A stretch of DNA of 64,000 nucleotides. It comes from Candidimonas sp. SYP-B2681. Its GTDB lineage: Bacteria > Pseudomonadota > Gammaproteobacteria > Burkholderiales > Burkholderiaceae_B. The DNA lies in the NCBI RefSeq assembly GCF_003971065.1, contig NZ_RYDV01000009.1:62001-126000 (forward strand), read 5' to 3'. A program made the translations under genes and the position numbers. Below the pieces are notes generated by a model, which was given only the letters and a program-made list of their open reading frames with translations, made no database searches and had not been told where the DNA came from. Shown here piece after piece: positions 26,491 through 37,503 of the stretch; positions within the stretch are counted from its first letter, which is position 1; every line of letters starts with the position of its first letter.

Positions 26491-27608
26491 CAGGCGCTCC
26501 TTAAGACTTTGCCGTCTGTGCACATCAGGCAGGCAGTGATGATTTCGTCGTCTTGCTTGATGGCCAGCTGACCATCGGCATCGGTGATGAGTTTCATGAA
26601 GTCAAGTACGTTGCGGGCATATAGCGCCGATGCGTCGGTGGCGATGAGCGCTGGCAGATTGCTTAACCCAATCAGGGTGACGCCATGCTTTTCAACAATC
26701 ACGTCTTTTTCCGAAAGCGGGCAGTTGCCGCCCCTTTCGACGGCAAGGTCGACAATGACCGACCCCGGCTTCATGGCTTGGACGGTTTCGGCGCTGATCA
26801 GTACGGGCGCCGGGCGCCCCGGTATAAGAGCAGTGCTGATGACGATGTCGGCCTGGCGGCAGCGTTCTGCCACCAGCGTTGCCTGCCGCGCCATCCATGA
26901 CGCTGGCATGGGGCGCGCATAGCCCCCCACGCCTTGCGCTATTTCGCGTTCTTCATCGGTTTCAAAGGGGACGTCGATAAACTTGGCGCCCAAGGATTCG
27001 ATTTGTTCTTTTGCCGCGGGTCGGACATCAGAGGCCTCGACCACCGCGCCCAGCCGTTTGGCGGTGGCAATGGCTTGCAGGCCTGCGACTCCGGCACCCA
27101 GTATCACGACGCGGGCCGCTTTGAGCGTCCCGGCCGCTGTCATCATCATGGGGATCATGCGGCCGTAATGGTCGGCGGCAAGCAAAACGGCTTTGTATCC
27201 CGCCAGGTTGGCTTGTGACGAGAGCACGTCCAGGCTTTGCGCGCGCGTAATGCGCGGTGCGGCCTCCAGCGCGAATGCCGTCAGGCCGGCGCCGGCCAGA
27301 TCGCTGATACCGGCCGGATCGAATGGATCCAGCATGCCGACCAGCACGGCGCCAGCTTTCATGTGCTGGCGTTCGAGATGGTTGGGCGAGCGAACTTTGA
27401 GCACGATATCGGCGCCCAGCGCTTCAGTGCTGTCGACCAGTTGCGCGCCTGCTTCTGCATAAGCGTCGTCGGGATAGTGCGAGCCGGCACCGGCTCCGCG
27501 CTCGACCACAACGGTATGTTTGCCAGCCAGGTACTTCCTTACCGTTTCGGGCGTTGCCGCCACCCGCGCTTCACCGGCAAGGCTTTCCCGAGGGATTCCT
27601 ATCAGCAT
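26490..27608 (-). CDS. pntAA: NAD(P) transhydrogenase subunit alpha, soluble part (PntA1)
   Basis: A 372-residue cytosolic domain I that binds NAD(H). Seen: IGIPRESLAGEARVAATPE at the start, HYPDDAY, the Rossmann motif VILGAGVAGLQAIATAKRLG, VEASDVRPAAKEQIESLG, and the mobile-loop region VGGYARPMP. The alpha subunit is split over two genes as in alphaproteobacteria and most Burkholderiales. It heads the operon pntAA-pntAB-pntB, all translationally coupled. Confidence 0.97.
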   Translation of the reverse strand: MLIGIPRESLAGEARVAATPETVRKYLAGKHTVVVERGAGAGSHYPDDAYAEAGAQLVDSTEALGADIVLKVRSPNHLERQHMKAGAVLVGMLDPFDPAGISDLAGAGLTAFALEAAPRITRAQSLDVLSSQANLAGYKAVLLAADHYGRMIPMMMTAAGTLKAARVVILGAGVAGLQAIATAKRLGAVVEASDVRPAAKEQIESLGAKFIDVPFETDEEREIAQGVGGYARPMPASWMARQATLVAERCRQADIVISTALIPGRPAPVLISAETVQAMKPGSVIVDLAVERGGNCPLSEKDVIVEKHGVTLIGLSNLPALIATDASALYARNVLDFMKLITDADGQLAIKQDDEIITACLMCTDGKVLRSA

Positions 27609-27737
27609 AAAGCCTCTCCACCATAATGATTCTATTTTTAATGAAAGCTACTATACCCGAACTACAGGCAGCGCTTTACAGTCATTTGAATGAAAAGCGT
27701 TAGACTTAAAGCGATCAAATGTTTGGAGGGGCAAAAA

Positions 27738-28151
27738 ATGGGGTTGTTAGATTCAATCGTTTCCGCCATGGGAAGCGACAATGCGCAGGCGCGCGCGCAG
27801 GCATCGTTGTTGCCGGCGTTGATTGAACTGGTCAAAGGCTATCCAGGCGGCTTGCCGGGGTTAATCGATAAATTCCAGCAAGGCGGCCTGGGTGAAATCA
27901 TTGCATCGTGGGTAAGCAGCGGGAAGAACGAGCCGGTATCGCCCAAGCAGCTGAATGCCGTGTTGGGTGACGATGTGGTCAATACCTTGGCTACGCGGTC
28001 CGGCCTTGACACTAGTACGGTATTAAACAGCCTTAGCATAATGTTGCCGAGCCTGGTCGATCAGGCCACTCCGGCCGGCGCGTTAGACGCCTCGCAGGAT
28101 GGCGGCACGTCATTGATCAATTCCTTGTCCGGAATTTTGGGCAAGCTGTAG
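27738..28151 (+). CDS. YidB-like DUF937 family protein
   Basis: A 137-residue protein beginning MGLLDSIVSAMG behind GGAGGGG. DUF937/YidB marks are the small-residue-rich start, LIDKFQQGGLGEIIASWVS and SPKQLNAVLGDDVVNTLA, and the C-terminal SLINSLSGILGKL. Members are small soluble proteins without an established biochemical role. It is divergent from pntAA and convergent with metY; a small hairpin AGGGC/GCCCT lies at 28164-28178 between it and metY. Confidence 0.88.
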   Translation: MGLLDSIVSAMGSDNAQARAQASLLPALIELVKGYPGGLPGLIDKFQQGGLGEIIASWVSSGKNEPVSPKQLNAVLGDDVVNTLATRSGLDTSTVLNSLSIMLPSLVDQATPAGALDASQDGGTSLINSLSGILGKL

Positions 28152-28203
28152 CGCACTGCGAAAAGGGCACAAGGCCCTATTCTGCAAATCGACTTCAAAC
28201 CCG

Positions 28204-29481
28204 TTAGATTTTGCTGGCGTTCAATGCCTGTGTAAGGTCATCAAGAATGTCGTCGATATGTTCAAGACCTATCGACAGGCGGACCATGTCTTCGCCTACC
28301 CCTGCACTGGCCAGCTCGTCGGGGTTCAACTGCCGGTGGGTCGTTGATGCCGGGTGGCATGCCAGCGATTTGGCGTCCCCAATATTTACCAGTCGCAGGA
28401 TCAGCTGAAGCGCGTCGATAAAGCGGGCGCCGGCAGCGCTGCCGCCCTTGATGCCAAAGCACAGAATGCTGGCGGGCTTGCCGTTAAGATATTTTTGCGC
28501 CAGCGCATGTTCTGGGTGGTCGCTGAGGCCGGCATATTGCACCCATGAAACCTGGTCGTGCTGCTGAAGAAATTGCGCCACTTTCAGCGCATTCTCGGTG
28601 TGACGTTCCATGCGAAGCGACAGGGTTTCGATGCCTTGCAAGACCAAAAAGGCATTGAATGGCGATAGAGCCGCGCCGGTATTGCGTAGCGGCACCACGC
28701 GGCAGCGCCCTATGAAAGCGGCAGGACCGAAGGCTTCGGTGTACACGACTCCGTGGTAAGACGGGTCGGGTTCGTTCAGCATGGGAAAGCGCTTTTTGTT
28801 CTCGGCCCAGGGGAATTTCCCGGAATCGACCACGGCGCCAGCGATGGTCGTTCCGTGGCCGCCCATATATTTTGTCAGTGCATGCACAATGATGTCTGCA
28901 CCGTGCTCGAACGGCCGGCATAATGCGGGCGAGGCGACGGTGTTATCGACGATCAGGGGCACGCCATGGCGATGCGCGGCGTCGGCGATTGCCTGTATAT
29001 CGACAATATTACCGGCTGGATTGCCTATCGTTTCGCAAAATACGGCTTTGGTGTTTTCGTCGATCAGGGCCTCAAGCGCCGCGACGTCGTCGTGCGGTGC
29101 GAATTTGACGGTGATTCCCTGGCGTGGAAAAGTGTGGGCAAACAGGTTGTACGTGCCGCCATATAGCTTGCTGACTGACACAATGTTATCGCCTACCTGC
29201 GCAATTGTCTGTATGGCATACGCGATTGCTGCCATGCCAGACGCCACAGCCAGGGCAGCGACCCCGCCTTCGAGCGCGGCAACGCGCTCTTCAAGGACCG
29301 CATTCGTAGGGTTCATGATGCGGGTGTAGATGTTGCCGGCCACTTTAAGGTCGAACAAATCGGCCCCATGCTGCGTGCTGTCGAACGCGTAAGATGTGGT
29401 CTGGTAAATGGGTACAGCGACCGACTTCGTCGTAGGGTCTGGCTGGTATCCGGCGTGAATCGCAAGTGTTTCAAATTTCAT
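28204..29481 (-). CDS. metY: O-acetylhomoserine sulfhydrylase (PLP enzyme)
   Basis: A 425-residue Cys/Met-metabolism PLP enzyme that makes homocysteine (or methionine) from O-acetylhomoserine and sulfide (or methanethiol). Seen: YQTTSYAFDSTQHGADLFDL, ALASGMAA in the form AVASGMAAIAYA, VDNTVASPALCRP, and the PLP lysine in HALTKYMGGHG. Length, about 30 residues above cystathionine synthases, and the extended insertion between 230 and 260 fit MetY rather than MetB/MetZ. Confidence 0.93.
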   Translation of the reverse strand: MKFETLAIHAGYQPDPTTKSVAVPIYQTTSYAFDSTQHGADLFDLKVAGNIYTRIMNPTNAVLEERVAALEGGVAALAVASGMAAIAYAIQTIAQVGDNIVSVSKLYGGTYNLFAHTFPRQGITVKFAPHDDVAALEALIDENTKAVFCETIGNPAGNIVDIQAIADAAHRHGVPLIVDNTVASPALCRPFEHGADIIVHALTKYMGGHGTTIAGAVVDSGKFPWAENKKRFPMLNEPDPSYHGVVYTEAFGPAAFIGRCRVVPLRNTGAALSPFNAFLVLQGIETLSLRMERHTENALKVAQFLQQHDQVSWVQYAGLSDHPEHALAQKYLNGKPASILCFGIKGGSAAGARFIDALQLILRLVNIGDAKSLACHPASTTHRQLNPDELASAGVGEDMVRLSIGLEHIDDILDDLTQALNASKI

Positions 29482-29748
29482 GTGTATTGTCTTTTAGTTT
29501 AGAGTTTATCGACGTGAAACGACGGGTATATCGTACCGGCCTTGGCAGACGAGCCGATAGAGTTATGTTTCATTTTCATATATCCCATAGTAATAAAACT
29601 CCGATCGCAGTGCTAGTCGTAGAACTTTACGTGTGCTTACTGCCCAAAAGACTGTTGGTCCTGATCAATCCATCTAAGTTGGGTTAGCATTCATGATATT
29701 CGCAGTGTATTGTGCCGGGGGGCTCTCCCGTGGTTCTAGAGGCCGTAA
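29482..29748. other. Gap between metY and the asmA-like gene
   Basis: A 267-nt divergent promoter region, AT-rich around 29570-29600 (TTCATTTTCATATATCCCAT). I see no conserved riboswitch or clear operator; a 73-codon frame here has no recognisable similarity and no ribosome site. Confidence 0.4.
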
Positions 29749-32424
29749 ATGAAAGTCTGGTTTAAACGAATACTAATAAGTATCGTCGTGGTGTTTTTGG
29801 TTGCGCTGGTGGGAATTGCAATCTTTCTCCTGACATTCGACCCGAACGCCTATAAAAGCAAGCTTGAGGAAATCGTGTTTGACCGATATCAACGCACCTT
29901 GTCGATCAAGGGTGATATCGAGTTATCGCTGTTTCCCCGGATTGGCTTGTCCGTTCAAGGCGTATCCCTGTCTGATCGAGATAGCTCCGACACCTTCGCT
30001 TCTATCGATAGTGCGCGCTTTGCCGTGGCGATCTGGCCGCTAATGTCTAATCGTCTGGTTGTCGACCATGTTGCCGTCACGGGTTTTAAAGCCTGGCTCA
30101 TACGAGATGAACAGGGTGACTTCAATTTTCGCGACCTGATCGAGCGGCGCTCGCCGGTTGCGGCTCTTTTGGCGCCTGCTGCAGCCGTTGCTGCGGCGGT
30201 GCTGCCGGAAGCGTCAGCCGCTTCGGCAACTGTGGCGCCATCCACGGCATCGGCGTCAGGCTCCGTTCCTGTCGCCGCTGCCAGGCAAATGCCGGCGGCG
30301 CTTTCCGGCCACGCCGCCTCGGGCACCGATTTTCAGATCGACATCGCTGGACTTGACCTCAAGAATGGCGAGATCCACCTCTTTGATAAGGTTACCGGCT
30401 CTGTCGCGCGCGTCGTGCAGCTTGACGTCAATACTGGCCGCATGACCTACGATCAGGCATTCGATGTTGCCCTGAAAGGTAAGCTTATCGGTGACTTTCC
30501 CGTGGCCGATGCCCGGCTCGAAGGGCAGGCGGTGGTCAAGTTCAATCCCGAGCAACAAACGTATTCCGCTCAAAAAATCAATGTGCTGGTAAATGGCAAG
30601 CTCGGTCAGCTTGAGGCCAAGTCGGCAACGTTACGGGGCAACCTGGCTTATAGCGCGTATTCTCAAATGTTCAGCGCGAGCAACGTTGAATTCCTCGTGC
30701 AGGGCGAGCTTGTTGGCGATAAGCCCGTCAAAAACCTTGAAACGAGCCTCATCGTTCCTCAGCTCAAGATCGATCGCAGCCAGGCCGAACTGCAAGTCGA
30801 AAAAATGACCTACCGGGCGAAGGGTAACCGGCCTGATGATAATTTTGACATCGCCTTCGATGCGCCGCGTTTATCGGTATCGCCTGGGTCGGCCAAAGGC
30901 GAACCCATATCGGGTACGGTCAAGCTACGCAGCAAGGACAAAGTTCTTGGGGTCGCTCTCGGTCTGAATGGCATCGGCGGCAATGCCCAGAAATTGACGC
31001 TTAAAGAGCTGAAGGTTGATGGTGGTTTGAAGCAGGGCGACCGGCTAGTGCAGCTTAAGATGACGTCACCGGCCAACTGGGATATGTTGCAGAAAAAGGG
31101 GGCTCTGTCTGCAATGAAGGGGGATGTAAGGATAGAAGATGCGGCGCTGCCTGGCGGCACTGTCGAGGTTCCGTTCATTGGCAGTCTGCAGACTGATCTC
31201 ATCAAAGACGAGCTTGTCAGTGAAATTAATGCAGTACTCAGCAGCAGCAAGCTAAATTTTCGCGTCAAGGCGACGCAACTTGCTAATCCCAAGGTGGCAT
31301 TCGACCTCTCTGCCGACAGACTGGACCTGAACACAATGTTCCCGCCTCCAGTCGTTAAGGCGGTACCGACTGAGACGCCAGTCAAGGAAGGTACAAAACC
31401 GGCTGCCGAGCCCGCCCAAAAAGCGGCGGCAGCCACGACAGCGCGTACCCCCATCATTGTCCCCGCAAGCACACTCGATCTATCTTTTTTGAACTCGGTA
31501 GACATCATTGGCAACATCGCCATTGGCGAGATCAAGGTCAAGGACCTTGAGGCCGGGCAGTTTGCGGCAGCGCTTCGTGCCGCGGATGGCGAACTTACTA
31601 TTAGCGGGATCACGGCTAACTTATACGATGGAAAGCTTGATGGAAAAATCACGGCTACGTCGAACAACGAAGTGGGCGCCGATCTATCGCTTCAAAATAT
31701 TGCGCTGGGTCCTTTCTTGCAGGGGTTGGCCCAAGAGAATCGCCTGACCGGCCAAGGCAGCGTTAACGTCCTGGTAAATTCCCAGGGTCTGACGGTGCCC
31801 GCGCTAAAATCTGGCCTTACCGGTACGGTTCAGGCGCGAGTACGTGACGGCGCTGTTAAAGGCCTTAACGTAAGCCAAACCCTGCGGGAAGCCACGGCCG
31901 TCGTACGCAATATGTTCAGCGGCCAGTTGCCCGATGTCGCGACCGAATTCGATCTGGGCAGACAGACTGATTTCACGACGCTCGACGCAGACATCGACTT
32001 CAACCATGGTCAGGGTACCGTAAAGAGACTCAGCCTGGTGGGACCCTTGCTACGTATCTCTCAGGGGACGCCAGCCTCTCTGGATATCGTTAATAACCAA
32101 TTGGATCTAAGCATCAATGTAAGGGTCGTCAATACATCTACTGAGCAAGATGGTAAAGAGTTAGCCGAACTGAAGAACGCGACGGTTCCTGTACGGATTT
32201 CTGGCCCTTTCGATAAGCTGACTTATCAGGTTCAATGGAAGGATATCGGTAGCAAGGCAGTGAAAGCGGCCGTGCGGGATGGATTAATTGATATGCTATC
32301 TAACAAGGCTGGCATCAAGCTGGAAGAACCGCCGCCTGCCTCCCCAATTCCTCCGCCCCCGAAAAAGCCGATGGATCCAGTCAAAAGCATAGGCGATGCA
32401 TTAAAAGGACTTCTCGGACAATGA
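29749..32424 (+). CDS. AsmA-family envelope protein
   Basis: An 891-residue protein anchored by one N-terminal helix (about 8-30, ISIVVVFLVALVGIAIFLL) with the rest periplasmic. AsmA hallmarks are the DPNAYKSKLEEIV segment after the helix, SVQGVSLSDRDS, RFAVAIWPLMSNRLVVDHV, and the C-terminal region GLTGTVQARVRDGAVKGLNV with FDLGRQTDFTTLDADIDFNHG. Ala-rich stretches at about 138-185 and 535-570 and a proline-rich tail (PPPASPIPPPPKKP) are low complexity. AsmA-like proteins belong to the bridge-like lipid-transfer group thought to move phospholipids toward the outer membrane. The stop overlaps the next start (ATGA). Confidence 0.9.
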   Translation: MKVWFKRILISIVVVFLVALVGIAIFLLTFDPNAYKSKLEEIVFDRYQRTLSIKGDIELSLFPRIGLSVQGVSLSDRDSSDTFASIDSARFAVAIWPLMSNRLVVDHVAVTGFKAWLIRDEQGDFNFRDLIERRSPVAALLAPAAAVAAAVLPEASAASATVAPSTASASGSVPVAAARQMPAALSGHAASGTDFQIDIAGLDLKNGEIHLFDKVTGSVARVVQLDVNTGRMTYDQAFDVALKGKLIGDFPVADARLEGQAVVKFNPEQQTYSAQKINVLVNGKLGQLEAKSATLRGNLAYSAYSQMFSASNVEFLVQGELVGDKPVKNLETSLIVPQLKIDRSQAELQVEKMTYRAKGNRPDDNFDIAFDAPRLSVSPGSAKGEPISGTVKLRSKDKVLGVALGLNGIGGNAQKLTLKELKVDGGLKQGDRLVQLKMTSPANWDMLQKKGALSAMKGDVRIEDAALPGGTVEVPFIGSLQTDLIKDELVSEINAVLSSSKLNFRVKATQLANPKVAFDLSADRLDLNTMFPPPVVKAVPTETPVKEGTKPAAEPAQKAAAATTARTPIIVPASTLDLSFLNSVDIIGNIAIGEIKVKDLEAGQFAAALRAADGELTISGITANLYDGKLDGKITATSNNEVGADLSLQNIALGPFLQGLAQENRLTGQGSVNVLVNSQGLTVPALKSGLTGTVQARVRDGAVKGLNVSQTLREATAVVRNMFSGQLPDVATEFDLGRQTDFTTLDADIDFNHGQGTVKRLSLVGPLLRISQGTPASLDIVNNQLDLSINVRVVNTSTEQDGKELAELKNATVPVRISGPFDKLTYQVQWKDIGSKAVKAAVRDGLIDMLSNKAGIKLEEPPPASPIPPPPKKPMDPVKSIGDALKGLLGQ

Positions 32425-32804
32425 ATACCGTACTCTATTTCCCTATTGCGTCTTGCAGCGGCGTCTCAAAGCCCGAAGCAGCCCAATACGACAAGCGGTG
32501 GCTGGTGGTGGACGAGTCCGGCAACTGGCTTTCCCAAGACGACTGCGACAAATTGGCCGAAATTCAGGTCGACATCAGCATGGGCTGTTTGGTAATGCGA
32601 GCCGACGGGATGCTGCGGCTGGATATCCCGCTAGATGTGCTCGAGGACGACGATAGTGTGCGCCGGCAGGTCATGGTAGGCCGACAGCAAGTGGATGTCG
32701 TCGACGAAGGCGAACTGGTCGCCACCTGGGTATCTACATTCCTAAATCGATCATGTCGCTTGGTTAAGGTACACCCGGAATTTGGCCCCGTGCTATGGCC
32801 GTAG
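32421..32804 (+). CDS. Stand-alone MOSC N-terminal beta-barrel domain protein
   Basis: A 127-residue protein. FPIASCSGVSKPEAAQYDKR and WLVVDESGNWLSQDD match the start of the MOSC N-terminal beta-barrel domain, and FLNRSCRLVKV resembles the join to the MOSC domain, but no MOSC catalytic half with its conserved Cys follows. The protein therefore lacks the molybdenum-cofactor sulfur-handling domain. It is translationally coupled to the asmA-like gene by an ATGA overlap. Domain call likely, function unknown. Confidence 0.7.
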   Translation: MNTVLYFPIASCSGVSKPEAAQYDKRWLVVDESGNWLSQDDCDKLAEIQVDISMGCLVMRADGMLRLDIPLDVLEDDDSVRRQVMVGRQQVDVVDEGELVATWVSTFLNRSCRLVKVHPEFGPVLWP

Positions 32805-32838
32805 CGGCCGCACGCGGCGTCGCAGGCCACTTTTTTGA

Positions 32839-33102
<264 letters not shown>

Positions 33103-33114
33103 CTAAAACAAACA

Positions 33115-33162
33115 ACACTAGTCCTGTAATGTCAGCGACATGACAAGGCAAAGCACTAGTGT
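33115..33162. promoter_or_regulatory. Nested inverted repeats between coaD and the ferredoxin gene
   Basis: The outer arms ACACTAGT (33115-33122) and ACTAGTGT (33155-33162) are perfect complements; inside lies ATGTC-AGC-GACAT (about 33129-33141). It could end the rsmD-coaD transcript or be an operator for the ferredoxin gene, whose start is 25 nt away. Confidence 0.45.
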
Positions 33163-33194
33163 AATAGCCAATCGCCCAAAGCGCCGTATTAACC

Positions 33195-34372
<1,178 letters not shown>

Positions 34373-34429
34373 TCGCGGTCTGGGAACGGTCAGTGGTGTT
34401 AATCAATATATTCGGGTAGTGTAAAACGT

Positions 34430-35689
34430 ATGTTCAGCTTTTTTAAACGAAAGAAATCTTCACCTGCCGAAAGCAACGAGCAGCTTGATGCCGCGCCAAC
34501 CGAGCACGGGGCAGAGGCGATCGATGCGGAGCCCGCGCCGCAACAGTCTGCCGAGCATGCGCCGTCAACTCCCGCCGATCACAAGGACGCTGTTGTTACC
34601 ACCATAGATGCAGTGGACGGTTTAGCGGCGACCGAACCCTTGCCAGACGTCGTGGCCGACATTCCGGATTTCGAATCACCGGTGTCGGAACGGGCGCCGG
34701 AAGCTTTTGAGGCACCGCAAGCAGATCATACGCACGCGGAGGCCGAGCCTGTCGTTGCGTCGCCTGCCGGTACAGAAAAAGCTTCATGGCTGACACGCCT
34801 GAAAAAGGGGCTATCGCGCACTGGGCAGAGCATTGGCGGTTTGTTCGTCGGCGTCAAAGTCGATGAAGCCCTTTTCGAAGACCTGGAAACTGCTCTTATT
34901 ATGGCCGACGCCGGCATCGAAGCCACCGAAAAGCTATTAACAGCCTTGCGAGCTCGGGTGCGAAAAGAACGTCTTGCCGATGGTGCGCAAGTCAAGGCCG
35001 CGCTGCGCGATATTCTGGCTGACCATCTGGCACCCCTCGAGAAGAGTTTTCCGTTGGGTAAGGCTTCGCCGCTGGTCATCATGATTGCCGGTGTGAACGG
35101 GGCAGGCAAGACCACCTCGATTGGTAAGCTCGCCTATGCGTTTCAGGCGCAAGGTGCCAAGGTATTGCTAGCGGCGGGCGATACTTTTCGCGCGGCGGCA
35201 CGTGAGCAGTTGATGGAGTGGGGCGCGCGTAATAATGTGTCGGTGATCGCGCAAGATGGCGGGGATCCTGCCGCCGTGGCCTTCGACGCTGTGAACGCCG
35301 GGCGTGCGCGCGAAGCGAATGTCGTCATGGTGGATACGGCCGGACGCTTACCGACTCAGTTACATTTGATGGAAGAGCTTAAAAAGATCAAACGCGTGAT
35401 CGGCAAAGCGGACGGAGCAGCGCCGCATGAGGTTCTGCTGGTTATCGATGGTAATACCGGTCAGAATGCGATCGCTCAAATTCGTGCGTTCGATGCAGCA
35501 ATCACTCTTACGGGTTTGGTCGTAACCAAGCTTGATGGCACCGCAAAGGGCGGTACCCTGGCTGCAGTAGCTGCCGGTAGTCAAGGCGTGCGGCCGGTGC
35601 CCGTGTATTGGATCGGCGTAGGCGAAGGTTTGAATGATCTGCAGCCCTTCGTGGCACGTGAGTTTGCAACCGCGCTAATAGGCGACTAG
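34430..35689 (+). CDS. ftsY: Signal recognition particle receptor FtsY
   Basis: A 419-residue SRP-family GTPase. The acidic Ala/Glu/Pro-rich A domain covers about 1-115, the N domain about 115-205, and the G domain follows with G1 GVNGAGKTTSIGKLA, DTAGRLPTQ (G3), TKLDGTAKGG (G4) and the end WIGVGEGLNDLQPF. It docks SRP-ribosome complexes at the inner membrane for cotranslational insertion. Confidence 0.98.
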   Translation: MFSFFKRKKSSPAESNEQLDAAPTEHGAEAIDAEPAPQQSAEHAPSTPADHKDAVVTTIDAVDGLAATEPLPDVVADIPDFESPVSERAPEAFEAPQADHTHAEAEPVVASPAGTEKASWLTRLKKGLSRTGQSIGGLFVGVKVDEALFEDLETALIMADAGIEATEKLLTALRARVRKERLADGAQVKAALRDILADHLAPLEKSFPLGKASPLVIMIAGVNGAGKTTSIGKLAYAFQAQGAKVLLAAGDTFRAAAREQLMEWGARNNVSVIAQDGGDPAAVAFDAVNAGRAREANVVMVDTAGRLPTQLHLMEELKKIKRVIGKADGAAPHEVLLVIDGNTGQNAIAQIRAFDAAITLTGLVVTKLDGTAKGGTLAAVAAGSQGVRPVPVYWIGVGEGLNDLQPFVAREFATALIGD

Positions 35690-35753
35690 GTGGTTGGCTG
35701 GGTGTCACGTAAAGGGCCGCTGTTATGGGTACTGTGCACTATGGCGGCCGAAA

Positions 35754-37358
35754 TCACGCTTTCTTGAAGTGGCCCGCCTTCGACAAACGGATAAATTTTT
35801 CCTCGGCTTCGGCTTTTTTCTGTTCCTGCATGGCGCGCAGCCAGCCCACAGCGAACAACGCTTGTGTTTGAGATTCGGCAAGGCGCAGGTAGTAGTCTTC
35901 TGCCATATAAAGGTCGTTCAGGTCGCCCATTGTGTGCTGCGCGTCGGTAAGCGTGTCGCGCAAAGCACTGAAGCTTTTATTCGACAACAGGCTTGCAGCG
36001 AATTCCATGCTGTAGCGCAATCCCTTTACTCGTTTTCGCAAGCGATGCTGCCCTTCTATTGGCAGGTGCACAAAGTGAATCCCTTGTTGGCATAAGGCGT
36101 CGAGCCGTTTATTCAGTCGTTTGCTGAATTCTTTGCCTAGCTTTTTACCTGACTCTGTTTGGGAGGGCTTTGCAGTCTCGCCCTTGTCTTGAATCTTCTG
36201 GTCTACCGGAAGACGGCTCTCGACGCTTTCCTGGAGTCCGCCAGGGGCATCCACCACCAAAAGGTGATTGAGTAAAGTCAGCAATATGGCTTGAAAATCG
36301 GCGCTGGCGGCAAGAGCTTGGGTGTGGTCGATAAGGTCGTGAGTCGGCAAGGTCAAGGCAGGCATTCCCGCTGCTATCAAGCGAGGCGTCACAACCAGTT
36401 CGACGACATCGGCATCGCGCGCCTGCCCCAATACCAGAAAATGGCGGTGTAGTTCCGCCCCTAGTTCCGCTTCATTGATGTCTACCCATTTTTTGAAGAA
36501 CCTCCAGCACGATCGAATTCGACGGATACCTACTCGTAGTTGGTGGACGTACTCAACTCGCGTGATTTCGGCTGTATCGGACGCATCCACGCCAGCCAGA
36601 AACGTGGCATTGCGGATGATTTGATTCATACAGTCGTTGGCGCATAGGCGATAGGCTGCTGGCATGGACAGTTCGGGCTCCAGCGTGATCGTGCCCGCGC
36701 GGCGCGGCTTGCATAGTGGCGCGAATTGCACAGCGCTGGAAAGCGATTGAACCCGGGGCGCCGTAGCGTCGATTGACGATGCCACACGTGCAAGCGCATC
36801 ACCACGCTCGGCTTTACTGCGCAGATCGAGTATCAGCCCGAATTTTCTGAGCCATTGTTCGGCCTCCTCGAATAGCGGGTCGGTACCGCCAGCCATCAAT
36901 TCCAGCTCAAGCTCACATATAGGAAGTTCTAGCTCACCCGCTTTAATGATGCCTTGGTCGTAAGCAAATTCGATCGTAGAGGTTTTGGTTTTCCTGATCA
37001 GTACCAGGCGGTCGACCACGGTTTCATAGCGCAGCGTCAGCGGCGCTTGCAGTTTGGTCAGCGTTTTTTCAACAGAGGTCCCTTCGTACAGGCTTAGATC
37101 AAGCGTGCGATCAGGACGTGGATGATTGATCTCGTTACGGGAGAGTTCATCGGGACCTGGGCTTTTTAGCGTCTGGATCCAATGATCACCTTCTTTACGC
37201 ACGCGCAGCGCAATTTTGGCCGTCGCAAGTTCGTGATCTTCAGTATCGAAATAGCATGCATGCAAGGGAACGTGCGTGGCATGCCATTGGCGCAGTTCTT
37301 TTTCCAGTGCCGCGCGCTTATGAAGCGGTACGTGGAATTTAAGTTCGCGTTCTAGCAT
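35754..37358 (-). CDS. CYTH and CHAD domain-containing protein
   Basis: A 534-residue protein. The N-terminal CYTH triphosphate-tunnel domain (about 1-190) starts with the signature ERELKFHV (ExExK) and keeps alternating charged strands (KIALRVRKEGDHWIQTLK, STIEFAYDQGII). The C-terminal CHAD helical domain (about 245-520) has conserved His motifs YVHQLRVGIRRIRS and HRLRKRVKGLRYSMEF. CYTH domains hydrolyse inorganic triphosphate and CHAD domains bind polyphosphate, so a role in polyphosphate handling is likely. No ppk/ppx genes are near. Confidence 0.92.
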   Translation of the reverse strand: MLERELKFHVPLHKRAALEKELRQWHATHVPLHACYFDTEDHELATAKIALRVRKEGDHWIQTLKSPGPDELSRNEINHPRPDRTLDLSLYEGTSVEKTLTKLQAPLTLRYETVVDRLVLIRKTKTSTIEFAYDQGIIKAGELELPICELELELMAGGTDPLFEEAEQWLRKFGLILDLRSKAERGDALARVASSIDATAPRVQSLSSAVQFAPLCKPRRAGTITLEPELSMPAAYRLCANDCMNQIIRNATFLAGVDASDTAEITRVEYVHQLRVGIRRIRSCWRFFKKWVDINEAELGAELHRHFLVLGQARDADVVELVVTPRLIAAGMPALTLPTHDLIDHTQALAASADFQAILLTLLNHLLVVDAPGGLQESVESRLPVDQKIQDKGETAKPSQTESGKKLGKEFSKRLNKRLDALCQQGIHFVHLPIEGQHRLRKRVKGLRYSMEFAASLLSNKSFSALRDTLTDAQHTMGDLNDLYMAEDYYLRLAESQTQALFAVGWLRAMQEQKKAEAEEKFIRLSKAGHFKKA

Positions 37359-37450
37359 ATTGACCCTTTGCTGTGTATGGGCCGATCTTACCGTTTTATT
37401 TCCATAATAATTTGATTGTTTTGTGACACCGGTGGGTTATTGAAACCATT

Positions 37451-37478
37451 GCTGACGATCGGCGGCGCAATCGTCAGC
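37451..37478 (-). terminator. Hairpin downstream of the phn transport operon
   Basis: GCTGACGAT (37451-37459) and ATCGTCAGC (37470-37478) form a perfect 9-bp stem with a 10-nt loop, 25 nt beyond the phnE2 stop. On the minus strand a short T-containing stretch (AATGGTTTC) follows, so termination is plausible but weak. Confidence 0.5.
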
Positions 37479-37503
37479 CGTGGAACCGGTATATATTCCA
37501 TTA

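Noticed and set aside
35707-35753. Terminator between ftsY and the CYTH-CHAD gene
   Set aside because: These genes are convergent, but the 64-nt gap holds no clear stem with T tract.
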